Shown in pieces: positions 1 through 5,186 of a stretch of DNA of 5,186 nt (positions are counted from its first letter, which is position 1; each line of letters opens with the position of its first letter). Made by a program: the position numbers and the translations under genes. The notes under the pieces are model-generated. The model was given only the letters and a program-made list of their open reading frames with translations, was not told the DNA's origin and did not search any database. The stretch is from JBBRSC01 sp038245795 (lineage in GTDB: Bacteria; Actinomycetota; Acidimicrobiia; Acidimicrobiales; Microtrichaceae): the NCBI GenBank assembly GCA_038245795.1, contig JBBRSC010000240.1:1-5186 (forward strand), given 5' to 3'.

Positions 1-535
1 ACGCAAGCAGCTCCGCTACGCCTTCGTGTCAATCGTCTTCGTCCCCGTCGGTCAGGCGCTCATCCAGTTCATCGCCTATTTCGGTTTCGACGAACAACAC
101 ACGTTGCTGAGCGACGGGGCCGTGCAGTGGTTGAAAGACCACGTTGGTCTCTGGGTGTTCGAACAGAACTTCACGGTCGCGTCGATTGTGTCAGCGGCCA
201 TCCTCACGTTCCCGAACTTCTTCGCCAACAAGTACTTCGTGTGGCGAGATACGGCCTCAGGCAAGCTTCGGACTCAGGTCATCGTGTTCTGGGTGGCGGC
301 CATGCTCGGGGTCACGTGTGCGACGCTGCTGACGTTCTTGGTCGAGAGCCGCGTGAAGGACCAGGGCGGCCTCGTCGAATCGGTCTCGGTGTTCTTCGCC
401 CAGCTCGTCGGCTTCGGCATCGTGTGGGTGGCCAGATACCTGGTCCTCGACAGATGGCTGTTCAAGGTGACCAACGACGGTGAGGAACCGACCGACGAGG
501 AGCTGTCGGAACTTCACTCCGAACTCCCGATCTGA
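1..535 (+). CDS. GtrA-like four-helix membrane protein (5' end outside window)
   Basis: The reading frame is open from the left edge (codons from position 2) to a TGA at 533-535. A GTG at 26 could be taken as a start, but the eight residues before it (RKQLRYAF) belong to the usual beginning of the first GtrA helix, so the true start is probably upstream. Four hydrophobic segments are visible, at about nt 17-90, 165-245, 275-345 and 375-465. The second ends in PNFFANKYFVWR (nt 212-247), which matches the N-[RK]-[YW]-x-[VF]-[WF] signature after helix 2 in GtrA-family proteins. The C-terminus is a short acidic tail. GtrA relatives are small membrane proteins implicated in translocating or using undecaprenyl-phosphate-linked sugars. 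The usual glycosyltransferase partner is not visible and could lie upstream. The gene is coupled to the next one by a TGATG overlap. Family assignment is fairly sure; substrate is unknown. Confidence 0.8.
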   Translation, partial: RKQLRYAFVSIVFVPVGQALIQFIAYFGFDEQHTLLSDGAVQWLKDHVGLWVFEQNFTVASIVSAAILTFPNFFANKYFVWRDTASGKLRTQVIVFWVAAMLGVTCATLLTFLVESRVKDQGGLVESVSVFFAQLVGFGIVWVARYLVLDRWLFKVTNDGEEPTDEELSELHSELPI

Positions 536-1164
536 TGACGCCCGCTCTGATCGCCTTCGCGGAAGCGGCACGGGGGTTCATGCCACCGGACGAGGGTCTG
601 GCGTTACACGACGCGGGCCAGCTCGCCACGCAATCGGTGCCAGGATCGCCGCTGTTGGAGATCGGTTCCTATTGCGGGAAGTCCGGCGTCTATCTCGGGG
701 CCGCAGCCCAGCTCGCTGATGTGGTGGTATTCGCCGTCGACCATCACCGGGGCTCGGAGGAGAATCAACCGGGCTGGGAATGGCATGAGCCAGATCTGGT
801 CGATCCGGCGGTCGGCAGAATCGATACGCTCCCCACCTTTCGCCACACCATTCACGATGCAGGTCTTGAGGGCTCAGTGGTCGCCGTGGTCGCCGATTCA
901 CCCACCTTGGCGCGGTTCTGGTCGACCCCGCTGGCACTGCTCTTCATCGATGGCGGTCATGGCGAAGATCCCGCTCACCGCGACTACGCGCTCTGGACAC
1001 CGCACATCGCGCTGGGCGGCATCCTCGCTATCCATGATGTCTTCCCGGACCCCGCCGACGGCGGGCGCCCTCCATACGAGATCTACCTCCGGGCGTTGGA
1101 GTCAACAGAGTTCGCGGAGGTCTCAGCGACCGGTTCGCTCCGAGTCCTCCAACGCATCGTCTGA
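535..1164 (+). CDS. class I SAM-dependent methyltransferase (Methyltransf_24-like)
   Basis: This encodes a 209-residue protein with a Rossmann-type methyltransferase core. SAM-binding motif I is LLEIGSYCGKSGVYLG (residues 40-55). An acidic residue after strand 2 is at D69 in VFAVDHH, and the strand-4 motif LLFIDGGHGED spans residues 135-145, followed by HRDY (148-151). The combination G-x-x-x-G-K-S plus F-I-D-G-x-H is typical of the Methyltransf_24 group, many of whose members methylate sugars or secondary metabolites. The later GGILAIHDVFP stretch (161-171) fits the conserved strand 5 of this group. The ATG at 535 shares its A with the upstream stop codon, and no Shine-Dalgarno sequence lies in front of it, so translation is probably coupled to the GtrA-like gene. 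The 3' end overlaps the convergent membrane-protein gene by 42 bp. The methyl acceptor cannot be deduced. Confidence 0.88.
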   Translation: MTPALIAFAEAARGFMPPDEGLALHDAGQLATQSVPGSPLLEIGSYCGKSGVYLGAAAQLADVVVFAVDHHRGSEENQPGWEWHEPDLVDPAVGRIDTLPTFRHTIHDAGLEGSVVAVVADSPTLARFWSTPLALLFIDGGHGEDPAHRDYALWTPHIALGGILAIHDVFPDPADGGRPPYEIYLRALESTEFAEVSATGSLRVLQRIV

Positions 1165-1590
1165 GACGGTTTCGACGACCGTTTCGTGAGACGTCGAGGC
1201 GGTCGGAACGACGGTCCGATTGCCTCGGTTCCGTCGTGAATCTCGGCGAATCAGGAGGCCTACACCCACCAGCCCGATGAGCATTCCGCCCAACACGGCG
1301 TATTGGGCCCAACCGCCGCGATCGGTGGCCGTTTTCGGCTCTTCGCCGCTGTCTGGTCGGGGAAGGATGTTGGGGGCACGTGGCATCTCCGAATCAGCCG
1401 CGAACGGAGTGGTGGTTGCGGTGGTTTCTGGCGTCGACTGGGTTGCTGGGTCCGACTGGTGTGCCGACGCGGGGGTGGCCGCCGCGGTCAACCCAAGTGC
1501 AAGAACGATCGCCACTGCCAGCGGCCCAACGAGTGCCGCTGCGCGGGTCACCCACTCCGATCGGGTGCCGGATCTCGTGGCAGGTGGCAT
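1123..1590 (-). CDS. small secreted/bitopic membrane protein of unknown function
   Basis: I do not recognise the family. From the ATG at 1590 the product is 155 residues. It has an N-terminal signal sequence with a basic region (R6, R10, R16), a hydrophobic core at about 17-38 and a likely cleavage site after TPASA (residues 39-43). A Thr/Pro/Ala-rich linker (44-66) follows, then a segment rich in Pro and acidic residues around PRAPNILPRPDSG (70-82). A DRGGW motif (90-94) precedes a second transmembrane helix (about 95-114), and a basic stop-transfer stretch (RRDSRRNRGNR) leads into a polar tail. The predicted topology is an outside linker with a cytoplasmic tail. The start lies 10 nt after the toroid gene's stop. 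A GTG at 1611, overlapping that stop by 11 nt, is an alternative start. Neither has a strong ribosome-binding site. The frame stays open further upstream, but there it is only an antisense-free shadow of the toroid gene. Its position as last gene of the operon suggests co-expression. Confidence 0.72.
   Translation of the reverse strand: MPPATRSGTRSEWVTRAAALVGPLAVAIVLALGLTAAATPASAHQSDPATQSTPETTATTTPFAADSEMPRAPNILPRPDSGEEPKTATDRGGWAQYAVLGGMLIGLVGVGLLIRRDSRRNRGNRTVVPTASTSHETVVETVSDDALEDSERTGR
1163..1185 (+). terminator. possible hairpin terminator after the plus-strand methyltransferase
   Basis: Directly at the stop codon of the plus-strand methyltransferase, GAGACGGT (1163-1170) can pair with ACCGTTTC (1178-1185) around a 7-nt loop. 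This gives an 8-bp stem with one G-U pair. No T-tract follows, and the site lies within the coding sequence of the opposing gene, so its role as a terminator is tentative. It is the only stem I found near the convergent junction placed to end the plus-strand transcript. Confidence 0.3.
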
Positions 1591-1600
1591 CGGAACGGTC

Positions 1601-2671
1601 TCAGTCGCCACGGGGATCGGACATGGCGTCCGACGGATCGCTGATGAGCGTCGGGAGCGAGTCGTGGTCGATGAACAACCCCGATGCGGGGCTGAATCCG
1701 GCGAGCGCGTCCGCGGCGAGCACCACGGCTGCGGCGGTGTACGTGGACTGTTCCTGCCCCGGGAAGTGGACTTCTTCGGGGTAGACGATGCCGGTCCAGT
1801 AGGCCCCGTCGGGTTCGCGAAGTGACTGGGCCCACGAGAAGAGCTGCTCGGCCCGTTCCCGTTCACCCACGACGAGGTGCGCCATCATTGCTTCGCACGT
1901 CTCCGCAGCAGTGACCCATGGTCGGTCCGATACGCACCTCACGCCCTTGCCCTCCATGACAAAGGCATCCCAACGTTCGGCCAGGCGGTCACGTCCGGCC
2001 TGACCGGTGATCACGCCAGCGAGCACGGGGTAGTACCAGTCCATCGCCCAACGATGCTTCGGCGCGAAGGCGTCGGGTTCGTTGCGGATCACGTCGGCCA
2101 ACCGAGCCGCAGACAGCTCCCAGTCGGGCCGTTCATGGCCGAGCGTCTCGGCCATGGCGATTGCGCACCTGAGGCTGTGACAGATCGACGACGAACCCGT
2201 GAGGAGGGCGAAGCTCCAGGGGGTGCCGTCGGCGTGACGGGCCCAACGGATCTCGCCGCGGGGTGTCTGGAGTTCGAGCACGAAGTCGATGGCGGGCTCG
2301 ACCATCGCCCACATCTCCTCGAGCGCCTTCCGATCCTGGAACAACAGCCAGTGATGCCAGACGGCCGCTGCTACATACGCAACACAGTTGGCATCGAGCT
2401 TGTCCTGCTCGACGCGGTCAGCCAGGTAGTACTGGTGCCAGGCGCCGTCGGGGCGTTGGACTGAGCGGAGCCACTCGAGGCCCCGGTCGGCTTCCTCGCG
2501 ACGGCCGCCCAAGGCCAGCGCCATGACGGCCTCGGAGTGATTCCACACGTCAGCGTGCGCGCCGGGAGACCACGGAACCATGCCGTTGGGAAGTTGGATT
2601 CGGGCGATGTGGTCGACCGTTCCGCTCAACGATTCGGCGTTCACGACGCCGGCGATCTCAGGCAGCCACAC
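1601..2671 (-). CDS. alpha/alpha-toroid protein (often labelled 'prenyltransferase'/squalene cyclase-like)
   Basis: This 356-residue protein is mostly amphipathic helices punctuated by turns that resemble the QW motifs of terpene-cyclase toroids: QLPNGMVPW (26-34), QRPDGAW (72-78), QTPRGEIRW (135-143) and LREPDGAYW (284-292). Other notable blocks are HADVWNHSEA (39-48), KLDANC (91-96), KHRWAMDWYYP (205-215) and DRPWVTAAE (249-257), which are rich in aromatic and acidic residues that could line a central cavity. The DxDD acid motif of squalene-hopene cyclases and the DDxxD motif of prenyl-diphosphate enzymes are both absent, so cyclase or prenyltransferase activity should not be assumed. A carbohydrate-active (alpha/alpha)6 barrel is an equally good reading given its neighbours. 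No signal peptide is visible, so it is probably cytoplasmic. The GTG start at 2671 overlaps the upstream methyltransferase by 14 nt and has a good ribosome-binding site. The fold is fairly sure; the function is not. Confidence 0.82.
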   Translation of the reverse strand: MWLPEIAGVVNAESLSGTVDHIARIQLPNGMVPWSPGAHADVWNHSEAVMALALGGRREEADRGLEWLRSVQRPDGAWHQYYLADRVEQDKLDANCVAYVAAAVWHHWLLFQDRKALEEMWAMVEPAIDFVLELQTPRGEIRWARHADGTPWSFALLTGSSSICHSLRCAIAMAETLGHERPDWELSAARLADVIRNEPDAFAPKHRWAMDWYYPVLAGVITGQAGRDRLAERWDAFVMEGKGVRCVSDRPWVTAAETCEAMMAHLVVGERERAEQLFSWAQSLREPDGAYWTGIVYPEEVHFPGQEQSTYTAAAVVLAADALAGFSPASGLFIDHDSLPTLISDPSDAMSDPRGD

Positions 2672-3446
2672 GGCGTCGCCCTCCCTTGTTCCCGGTCCGA
2701 TTCGATGGGGCGTTGGCGGTGATCAACGAAGCAGGTTTCGTGGCGTACACGACGACACTCTTCCCGATGATCGGGTTCAACAGACGCTCGGTGACCCGGG
2801 TGATCTTCGGGGCCTTCGAGATGTCCCACACCAACAGTCGGTGATACGCCTTCACGAGCGGATGCTCGCTGTTGGTGGGACCCACTGCGCACTTGAGCCA
2901 CCAATACGGGCTGTGGAGCGCATGGGCGTGATGTGATCTGCCCACGTCGAGGCCACCGTCGCTCATGCGAGCCCGGAGCTGTTCTTCGGTGTAGATCCGA
3001 AGGTGTCCGCCCTCGGCGAGCGGCGCGTGGTACTCGGCGGACAACGCCCAACACACTTTCTCGGGGAGCCACGACGGCACGGTGATGGCGATGATGCCAC
3101 CCGGCTTGAGCACCCGGGTCAGCTCGGCGATGGCGCCGACATCGTCGGCCAAGTGCTCGAGGACCTCGGAGGCGATGATGCGGTCGAACGAGTTGTCCCG
3201 GAATGGCAGCTTGAGTGCATCGCCACGGACCGCTCCGGCTTCGCCCTTCGACCCGACTTCTCCGGCATCGCCCATTGCCCAGAAGAGCTTGGTGACGTCC
3301 TGGAGTTCGGACAACGAGTAGTCGAACGCCACGACCCGACCACCACGTCGGAGGCTTTCGAAGGCGTGGCGACCGGCGCCACATCCCATGTCCAACACGG
3401 TGGCACCCGGTTCAAGGTCGAAGGTCGGGTAGTCAACGGTCAACAT
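2658..3446 (-). CDS. class I SAM-dependent methyltransferase (Methyltransf_11-like)
   Basis: This 262-residue protein has a canonical SAM-binding core close to the N-terminus: motif I VLDMGCGAGRH (17-27), the acidic strand-2 residue D42 in VVAFDYS, motif II region GDALKLPF (76-83) followed by SFDRIIASEVLEHL (87-100), and strand 5 LKPGGIIAITVP (114-125). The LPF-x-x-x-SFD and E-x-LEHL pattern is characteristic of the Methyltransf_11 family of small-molecule methyltransferases. About 130 further residues include an aromatic WLPEKVCWALSAEYH block (127-141) and a basic C-terminal tail (NKGGRRRVAA). They probably form the acceptor-specific part. The ATG at 3446 overlaps the glycosyltransferase stop as TGATG, with GAGGAG in front. 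Being sandwiched between a glycosyltransferase and a toroid protein suggests a sugar, glycolipid or isoprenoid acceptor, but this is inference. Confidence 0.9.
   Translation of the reverse strand: MLTVDYPTFDLEPGATVLDMGCGAGRHAFESLRRGGRVVAFDYSLSELQDVTKLFWAMGDAGEVGSKGEAGAVRGDALKLPFRDNSFDRIIASEVLEHLADDVGAIAELTRVLKPGGIIAITVPSWLPEKVCWALSAEYHAPLAEGGHLRIYTEEQLRARMSDGGLDVGRSHHAHALHSPYWWLKCAVGPTNSEHPLVKAYHRLLVWDISKAPKITRVTERLLNPIIGKSVVVYATKPASLITANAPSNRTGNKGGRRRVAA
2679..2685 (-). promoter_or_regulatory. ribosome-binding site fixing the GTG start of the toroid gene
   Basis: GGGAGGG on the minus strand lies 7 nt upstream of the GTG at 2671, inside the last codons of the preceding methyltransferase gene. 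It is the strongest Shine-Dalgarno-like sequence in the operon and supports this non-ATG, overlapping start. Confidence 0.65.
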
Positions 3447-4753
3447 CAGTGGGTCTCCTCGGCCAACAACGCCCGATAGTGCTCAACGGTTCGGACGGCG
3501 GTGTGCCGCCAACTCCAACGGGTGATGACCCGCTCGCGCCCTGCCATGCCGATCCGGTGCGCAGCGTCAGCGTCGTCAAGGGCTCGACGGATTCCGGCGG
3601 CGAGCGACTCGGCATCAGCCGGTGCCACCGAGAAACATGTCTCGCCGTCGGCGCCCGTGACCTCGGGGAGGGCGCCCCCTGTGGTGGCGACCAGCGGGCA
3701 TCCGGTGCTCATGGCTTCGATAGCGGGGAGTGAGAAACCTTCGTACAGCGAGGGCACTACGGCACAGGCCGACTCGTTGTACATCTCGACGATGCGCTCA
3801 TCGGTCACCCCGGAAACGAACTCCACGGCGTCCCATAATCCGAGTTGCTCAATGGTCCGCTGGGCAGCGCTGCCTTCCTTGAGGCGGCCGATCATGATGA
3901 GTGTGAGTTCGGGCCGTTCGGTTCGGAGTTTGGCGAGGGCTTCGAGCAGGTAGCGCTGGCCCTTCATCGCTACATCCGCCGAAGCCGTCGAGATGATCTG
4001 GTTCGGACGACGCACGACGCCGGGAAGGGGCCTGAAGAGCTCTGGGTCGACTCCGACGGGGACCACATGGAGCTTGGATGGATCCACTCCGTGGGTGCGG
4101 CAGATGTCGCTGTAGGAGTTCTGGGAGACGGTGATGATTCGACGGAGTCGCTTGGCGACCCGCGTCTGCATTTTTGTGAAGGCGTACCAGCGGGCCTTGG
4201 AGATGCGCTCCCATCGGGTGTCAGCATGTTCCATTTCGATGAGGCGATCAATGGTGATCGGATGATGGATGGTGCCGAGGACGGGCAGGCCCGACCGCTC
4301 GATGGCGAGCAGGCCGTAGCCGAGACACTGATTGTCCTGCACCAGGTCGAACTCATGGGTGCGGTTCTTGAGGTGGTCCCAGGCACGAAGAGAGAACGCG
4401 AGAGGCTCGGGGAAGGTACCGGACGAGAACGCCGTGACCTCGGCGTAGTCCATCCAGGTCTTGAGCTCCCACATTCCGGGCATCCGCATGGGGAAGTAAT
4501 CGTTGTAGATGTCGAGGCTCGGAAGCTTCACCAGTGGGACGCGGTCGTCGGTGATGGGGTACGGCTGACCGGACAACACCTCGACGGTATGGCCGAGATC
4601 GGCCAAGGCCTTGGTCAGATGGCGGGTGTAGACACCCTGGCCGCCAACGTGGGGCTTTCCCCGATACGTGAGATACGCCACTCGGAGTGGATCATCGGGA
4701 CCGGGCTTCGGGCGGGCACTGGGAGAGGAATGTGAACGAACCGGTGACCGCAT
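3446..4753 (-). CDS. GT4-type retaining glycosyltransferase
   Basis: This 435-residue protein has the two-domain GT-B organisation. The N-terminal domain opens with strand LRVAYLTYRG (23-32) and the glycine-rich loop GGQGVY (37-42) that contacts donor phosphate in GT4 enzymes. The C-terminal domain begins around VVPVGVDPELF (230-240), carries the donor-phosphate lysine K264 in MKGQRYLLEA with the IGRLKEG loop after it, and has the signature EGFSLPAIE (338-346), giving the E-x7-E pair that binds the nucleotide sugar. GT4 members use a nucleotide-diphosphate sugar with retention of configuration. The donor and acceptor here are unknown. Residues 1-22 are a Ser/Pro/Arg-rich, probably disordered extension. 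No transmembrane helix is seen, so it is cytosolic or peripheral. It is the first gene of the operon. The ATG at 4753 is the only sensible start but lacks a clear Shine-Dalgarno sequence, so a leaderless or weakly initiated message is possible. Confidence 0.92.
   Translation of the reverse strand: MRSPVRSHSSPSARPKPGPDDPLRVAYLTYRGKPHVGGQGVYTRHLTKALADLGHTVEVLSGQPYPITDDRVPLVKLPSLDIYNDYFPMRMPGMWELKTWMDYAEVTAFSSGTFPEPLAFSLRAWDHLKNRTHEFDLVQDNQCLGYGLLAIERSGLPVLGTIHHPITIDRLIEMEHADTRWERISKARWYAFTKMQTRVAKRLRRIITVSQNSYSDICRTHGVDPSKLHVVPVGVDPELFRPLPGVVRRPNQIISTASADVAMKGQRYLLEALAKLRTERPELTLIMIGRLKEGSAAQRTIEQLGLWDAVEFVSGVTDERIVEMYNESACAVVPSLYEGFSLPAIEAMSTGCPLVATTGGALPEVTGADGETCFSVAPADAESLAAGIRRALDDADAAHRIGMAGRERVITRWSWRHTAVRTVEHYRALLAEETH
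3455..3460 (-). promoter_or_regulatory. ribosome-binding site of the operon methyltransferase
   Basis: GAGGAG on the minus strand sits 8 nt before the ATG at 3446, within the last codons of the glycosyltransferase gene (its Glu-Glu pair). Together with the TGATG overlap it indicates both independent initiation and translational coupling. Confidence 0.6.
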
Positions 4754-4866
4754 AGCGTTGTAGCTTCATGGCCCGGACTGCCCAGGGTCAACTCAGGAGA
4801 CGGGTGTCACAGCTGAGGCTGGAGTCAGGTCCTCCATTTGGGTGGGCGATTGCAGGCCGTACTCGA
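4754..4866 (-). promoter_or_regulatory. likely promoter region of the glycosyltransferase operon (weak boxes)
   Basis: This non-coding stretch is the only room for the minus-strand operon's promoter. A TTGACC hexamer (4786-4791) resembles a -35 box and lies 32 nt before the start codon. No matching -10 box stands at 16-19 nt: the closest AT-containing hexamer, TACAAC, is 23 nt away. The position of TTGACC would suit a very short or absent leader. The region, rather than the boxes, is what I would trust. Confidence 0.3.
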
Positions 4867-4896
4867 CGATGGCCGCCCCCGTGGGAGCGGCCATCG
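4867..4896 (-). terminator. strong hairpin, probable terminator of the beta-rich protein gene
   Basis: CGATGGCCGC (4867-4876) pairs perfectly with GCGGCCATCG (4887-4896), a 10-bp GC-rich stem around a 10-nt loop whose C and G runs could extend the pairing with a bulge. It starts 16 nt beyond the stop codon of the minus-strand gene ending at 4913 and lies upstream of the glycosyltransferase operon, so it would separate the two transcription units. No T-run follows, as is common for actinobacterial terminators. A tail-less stem might also act as an mRNA-stabilising or attenuating element. Confidence 0.6.
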
Positions 4897-4912
4897 AATG
4901 AGGTTCTGGTGA

Positions 4913-5186
4913 TCAGGCGTTGTCGGTGACGGTTGCCGTAATCGTGTAACTCACCCAGCCGCGGTTGGCCTGGTAGACGAACCAGGAGCCCGTCACGGTT
5001 GAGCTGTTGCCGAACTTTGCCGGTGCCGGGCCAAAGATGGCGTAGCCCGTCAGGTTGATCCCTGCCGAGGGGTCGGACACGGTGACCTGTCCGAAGCCCC
5101 AGTAGAGGTACTTCGTGATGCTGACATTGACCGTGGCCGTACCGCTCACTTTGCCGGGTAGTGATCCCGATCCGGTGACTGAGTTC
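4913..5186 (-). CDS. C-terminal part of a beta-rich, probably exported protein (5' end outside window)
   Basis: The minus-strand frame is open from the right edge to a TGA at 4913-4915, giving 90 visible residues. A GTG at 5149 would give a 78-residue protein, but the frame continues upstream without a stop as NSVTGSGSLPGK, a flexible Gly/Ser stretch. The gene is therefore more likely truncated by the window edge than starting there. The composition is striking: many Thr, Val, Ser, Gly, Asn and aromatic residues, no Cys, very few charges, and alternating patterns such as TATVNVSITKYLYW and WVSYTITATVTDNA. These suggest a beta-sandwich or beta-barrel surface domain ending at the last strand. 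I recognise no family. A signal peptide, if present, would lie beyond the edge. The hairpin at 4867-4896 ends its transcript, making it a separate unit from the glycosyltransferase operon. Confidence 0.62.
   Translation of the reverse strand, partial: NSVTGSGSLPGKVSGTATVNVSITKYLYWGFGQVTVSDPSAGINLTGYAIFGPAPAKFGNSSTVTGSWFVYQANRGWVSYTITATVTDNA

Noticed and set aside
1203..1219. Second stem (TCGGA/TCCGA) near the convergent junction as a terminator for the plus-strand genes
   Set aside because: It has only 5 bp, no T-tract, and lies well inside the opposing coding sequence. It is weaker than the stem at 1163-1185.
1280..1362. Sortase-type sorting signal in the small membrane protein (LPRPDSG before a helix and basic tail)
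   Set aside because: The sequence does not fit LPxTG or its common variants, and the gap to the helix and the length of the tail after it are too long for a cell-wall sorting signal.
1591..1866. N-terminal extension of the small membrane protein frame to an ATG at 1866
   Set aside because: This part lies out of frame inside the toroid gene and translates to a low-complexity Ser/Pro/Arg/Thr stretch typical of a GC-rich shadow frame. The signal sequence begins only after 1590.
1877..2464. Long plus-strand open frames opposite the toroid gene
   Set aside because: They have no recognisable motifs and run antisense to a gene with clear fold signatures and a strong ribosome-binding site. Long antisense frames are expected in GC-rich DNA.
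3845..4735. A 296-residue plus-strand open frame opposite the glycosyltransferase
   Set aside because: It mirrors the codon periodicity of the glycosyltransferase and shows no domain of its own, whereas the minus strand carries all GT4 motifs.
4769..4769. Short out-of-frame minus-strand ORF starting at an ATG 16 nt before the glycosyltransferase start
   Set aside because: It encodes about 25 residues, has no ribosome-binding site and no recognisable leader-peptide features. A regulatory upstream ORF cannot be supported.
4821..4835. GGAG-n7-CTCC inverted repeat upstream of the operon as an operator
   Set aside because: Half-sites of 4 bp arise readily by chance in GC-rich DNA, and there is no second copy or known regulator nearby.

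Overview
The window reads as chromosomal DNA of a GC-rich actinobacterium. The signs are a strong G/C bias at third codon positions, at least one GTG start, densely overlapping genes, and a GtrA-like protein of a type I associate with Actinomycetota. Acidimicrobiia would fit, but the sequence alone does not fix the class. I see no rRNA, tRNA, CRISPR array, insertion sequence or other mobile element.

Layout: two plus-strand genes occupy positions 1-1164. They are the 3' part of a GtrA-like four-helix membrane protein and a class I SAM-dependent methyltransferase, joined by a TGATG stop/start overlap. Facing them is a four-gene minus-strand operon at 4753-1123. In transcription order it encodes a GT4-type glycosyltransferase, a second class I SAM methyltransferase of a different subfamily, an alpha/alpha-toroid protein (the kind often auto-labelled 'prenyltransferase' or 'squalene cyclase-like'), and a small secreted or bitopic membrane protein. 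Within the operon the first two junctions overlap (1 nt and 14 nt) and the last is separated by 10 nt. The two gene sets converge, and their last codons overlap by 42 bp at 1123-1164. Upstream of the operon, positions 4754-4912 form the only real intergenic space, with a strong hairpin that probably terminates a further minus-strand gene. That gene (4913 to the right edge) is cut by the window and encodes the C-terminal part of a beta-rich, probably exported protein.

How it may work together (inference): a glycosyltransferase, two small-molecule-type methyltransferases, a toroid protein and a GtrA-like protein suggest assembly and methylation of a cell-envelope glycan or glycolipid. GtrA relatives are linked to moving or using polyprenyl-phosphate sugars. 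No substrate can be read from the sequence. The toroid protein and the small membrane protein at the end of the operon are the least understood parts and the most worthwhile to follow up.
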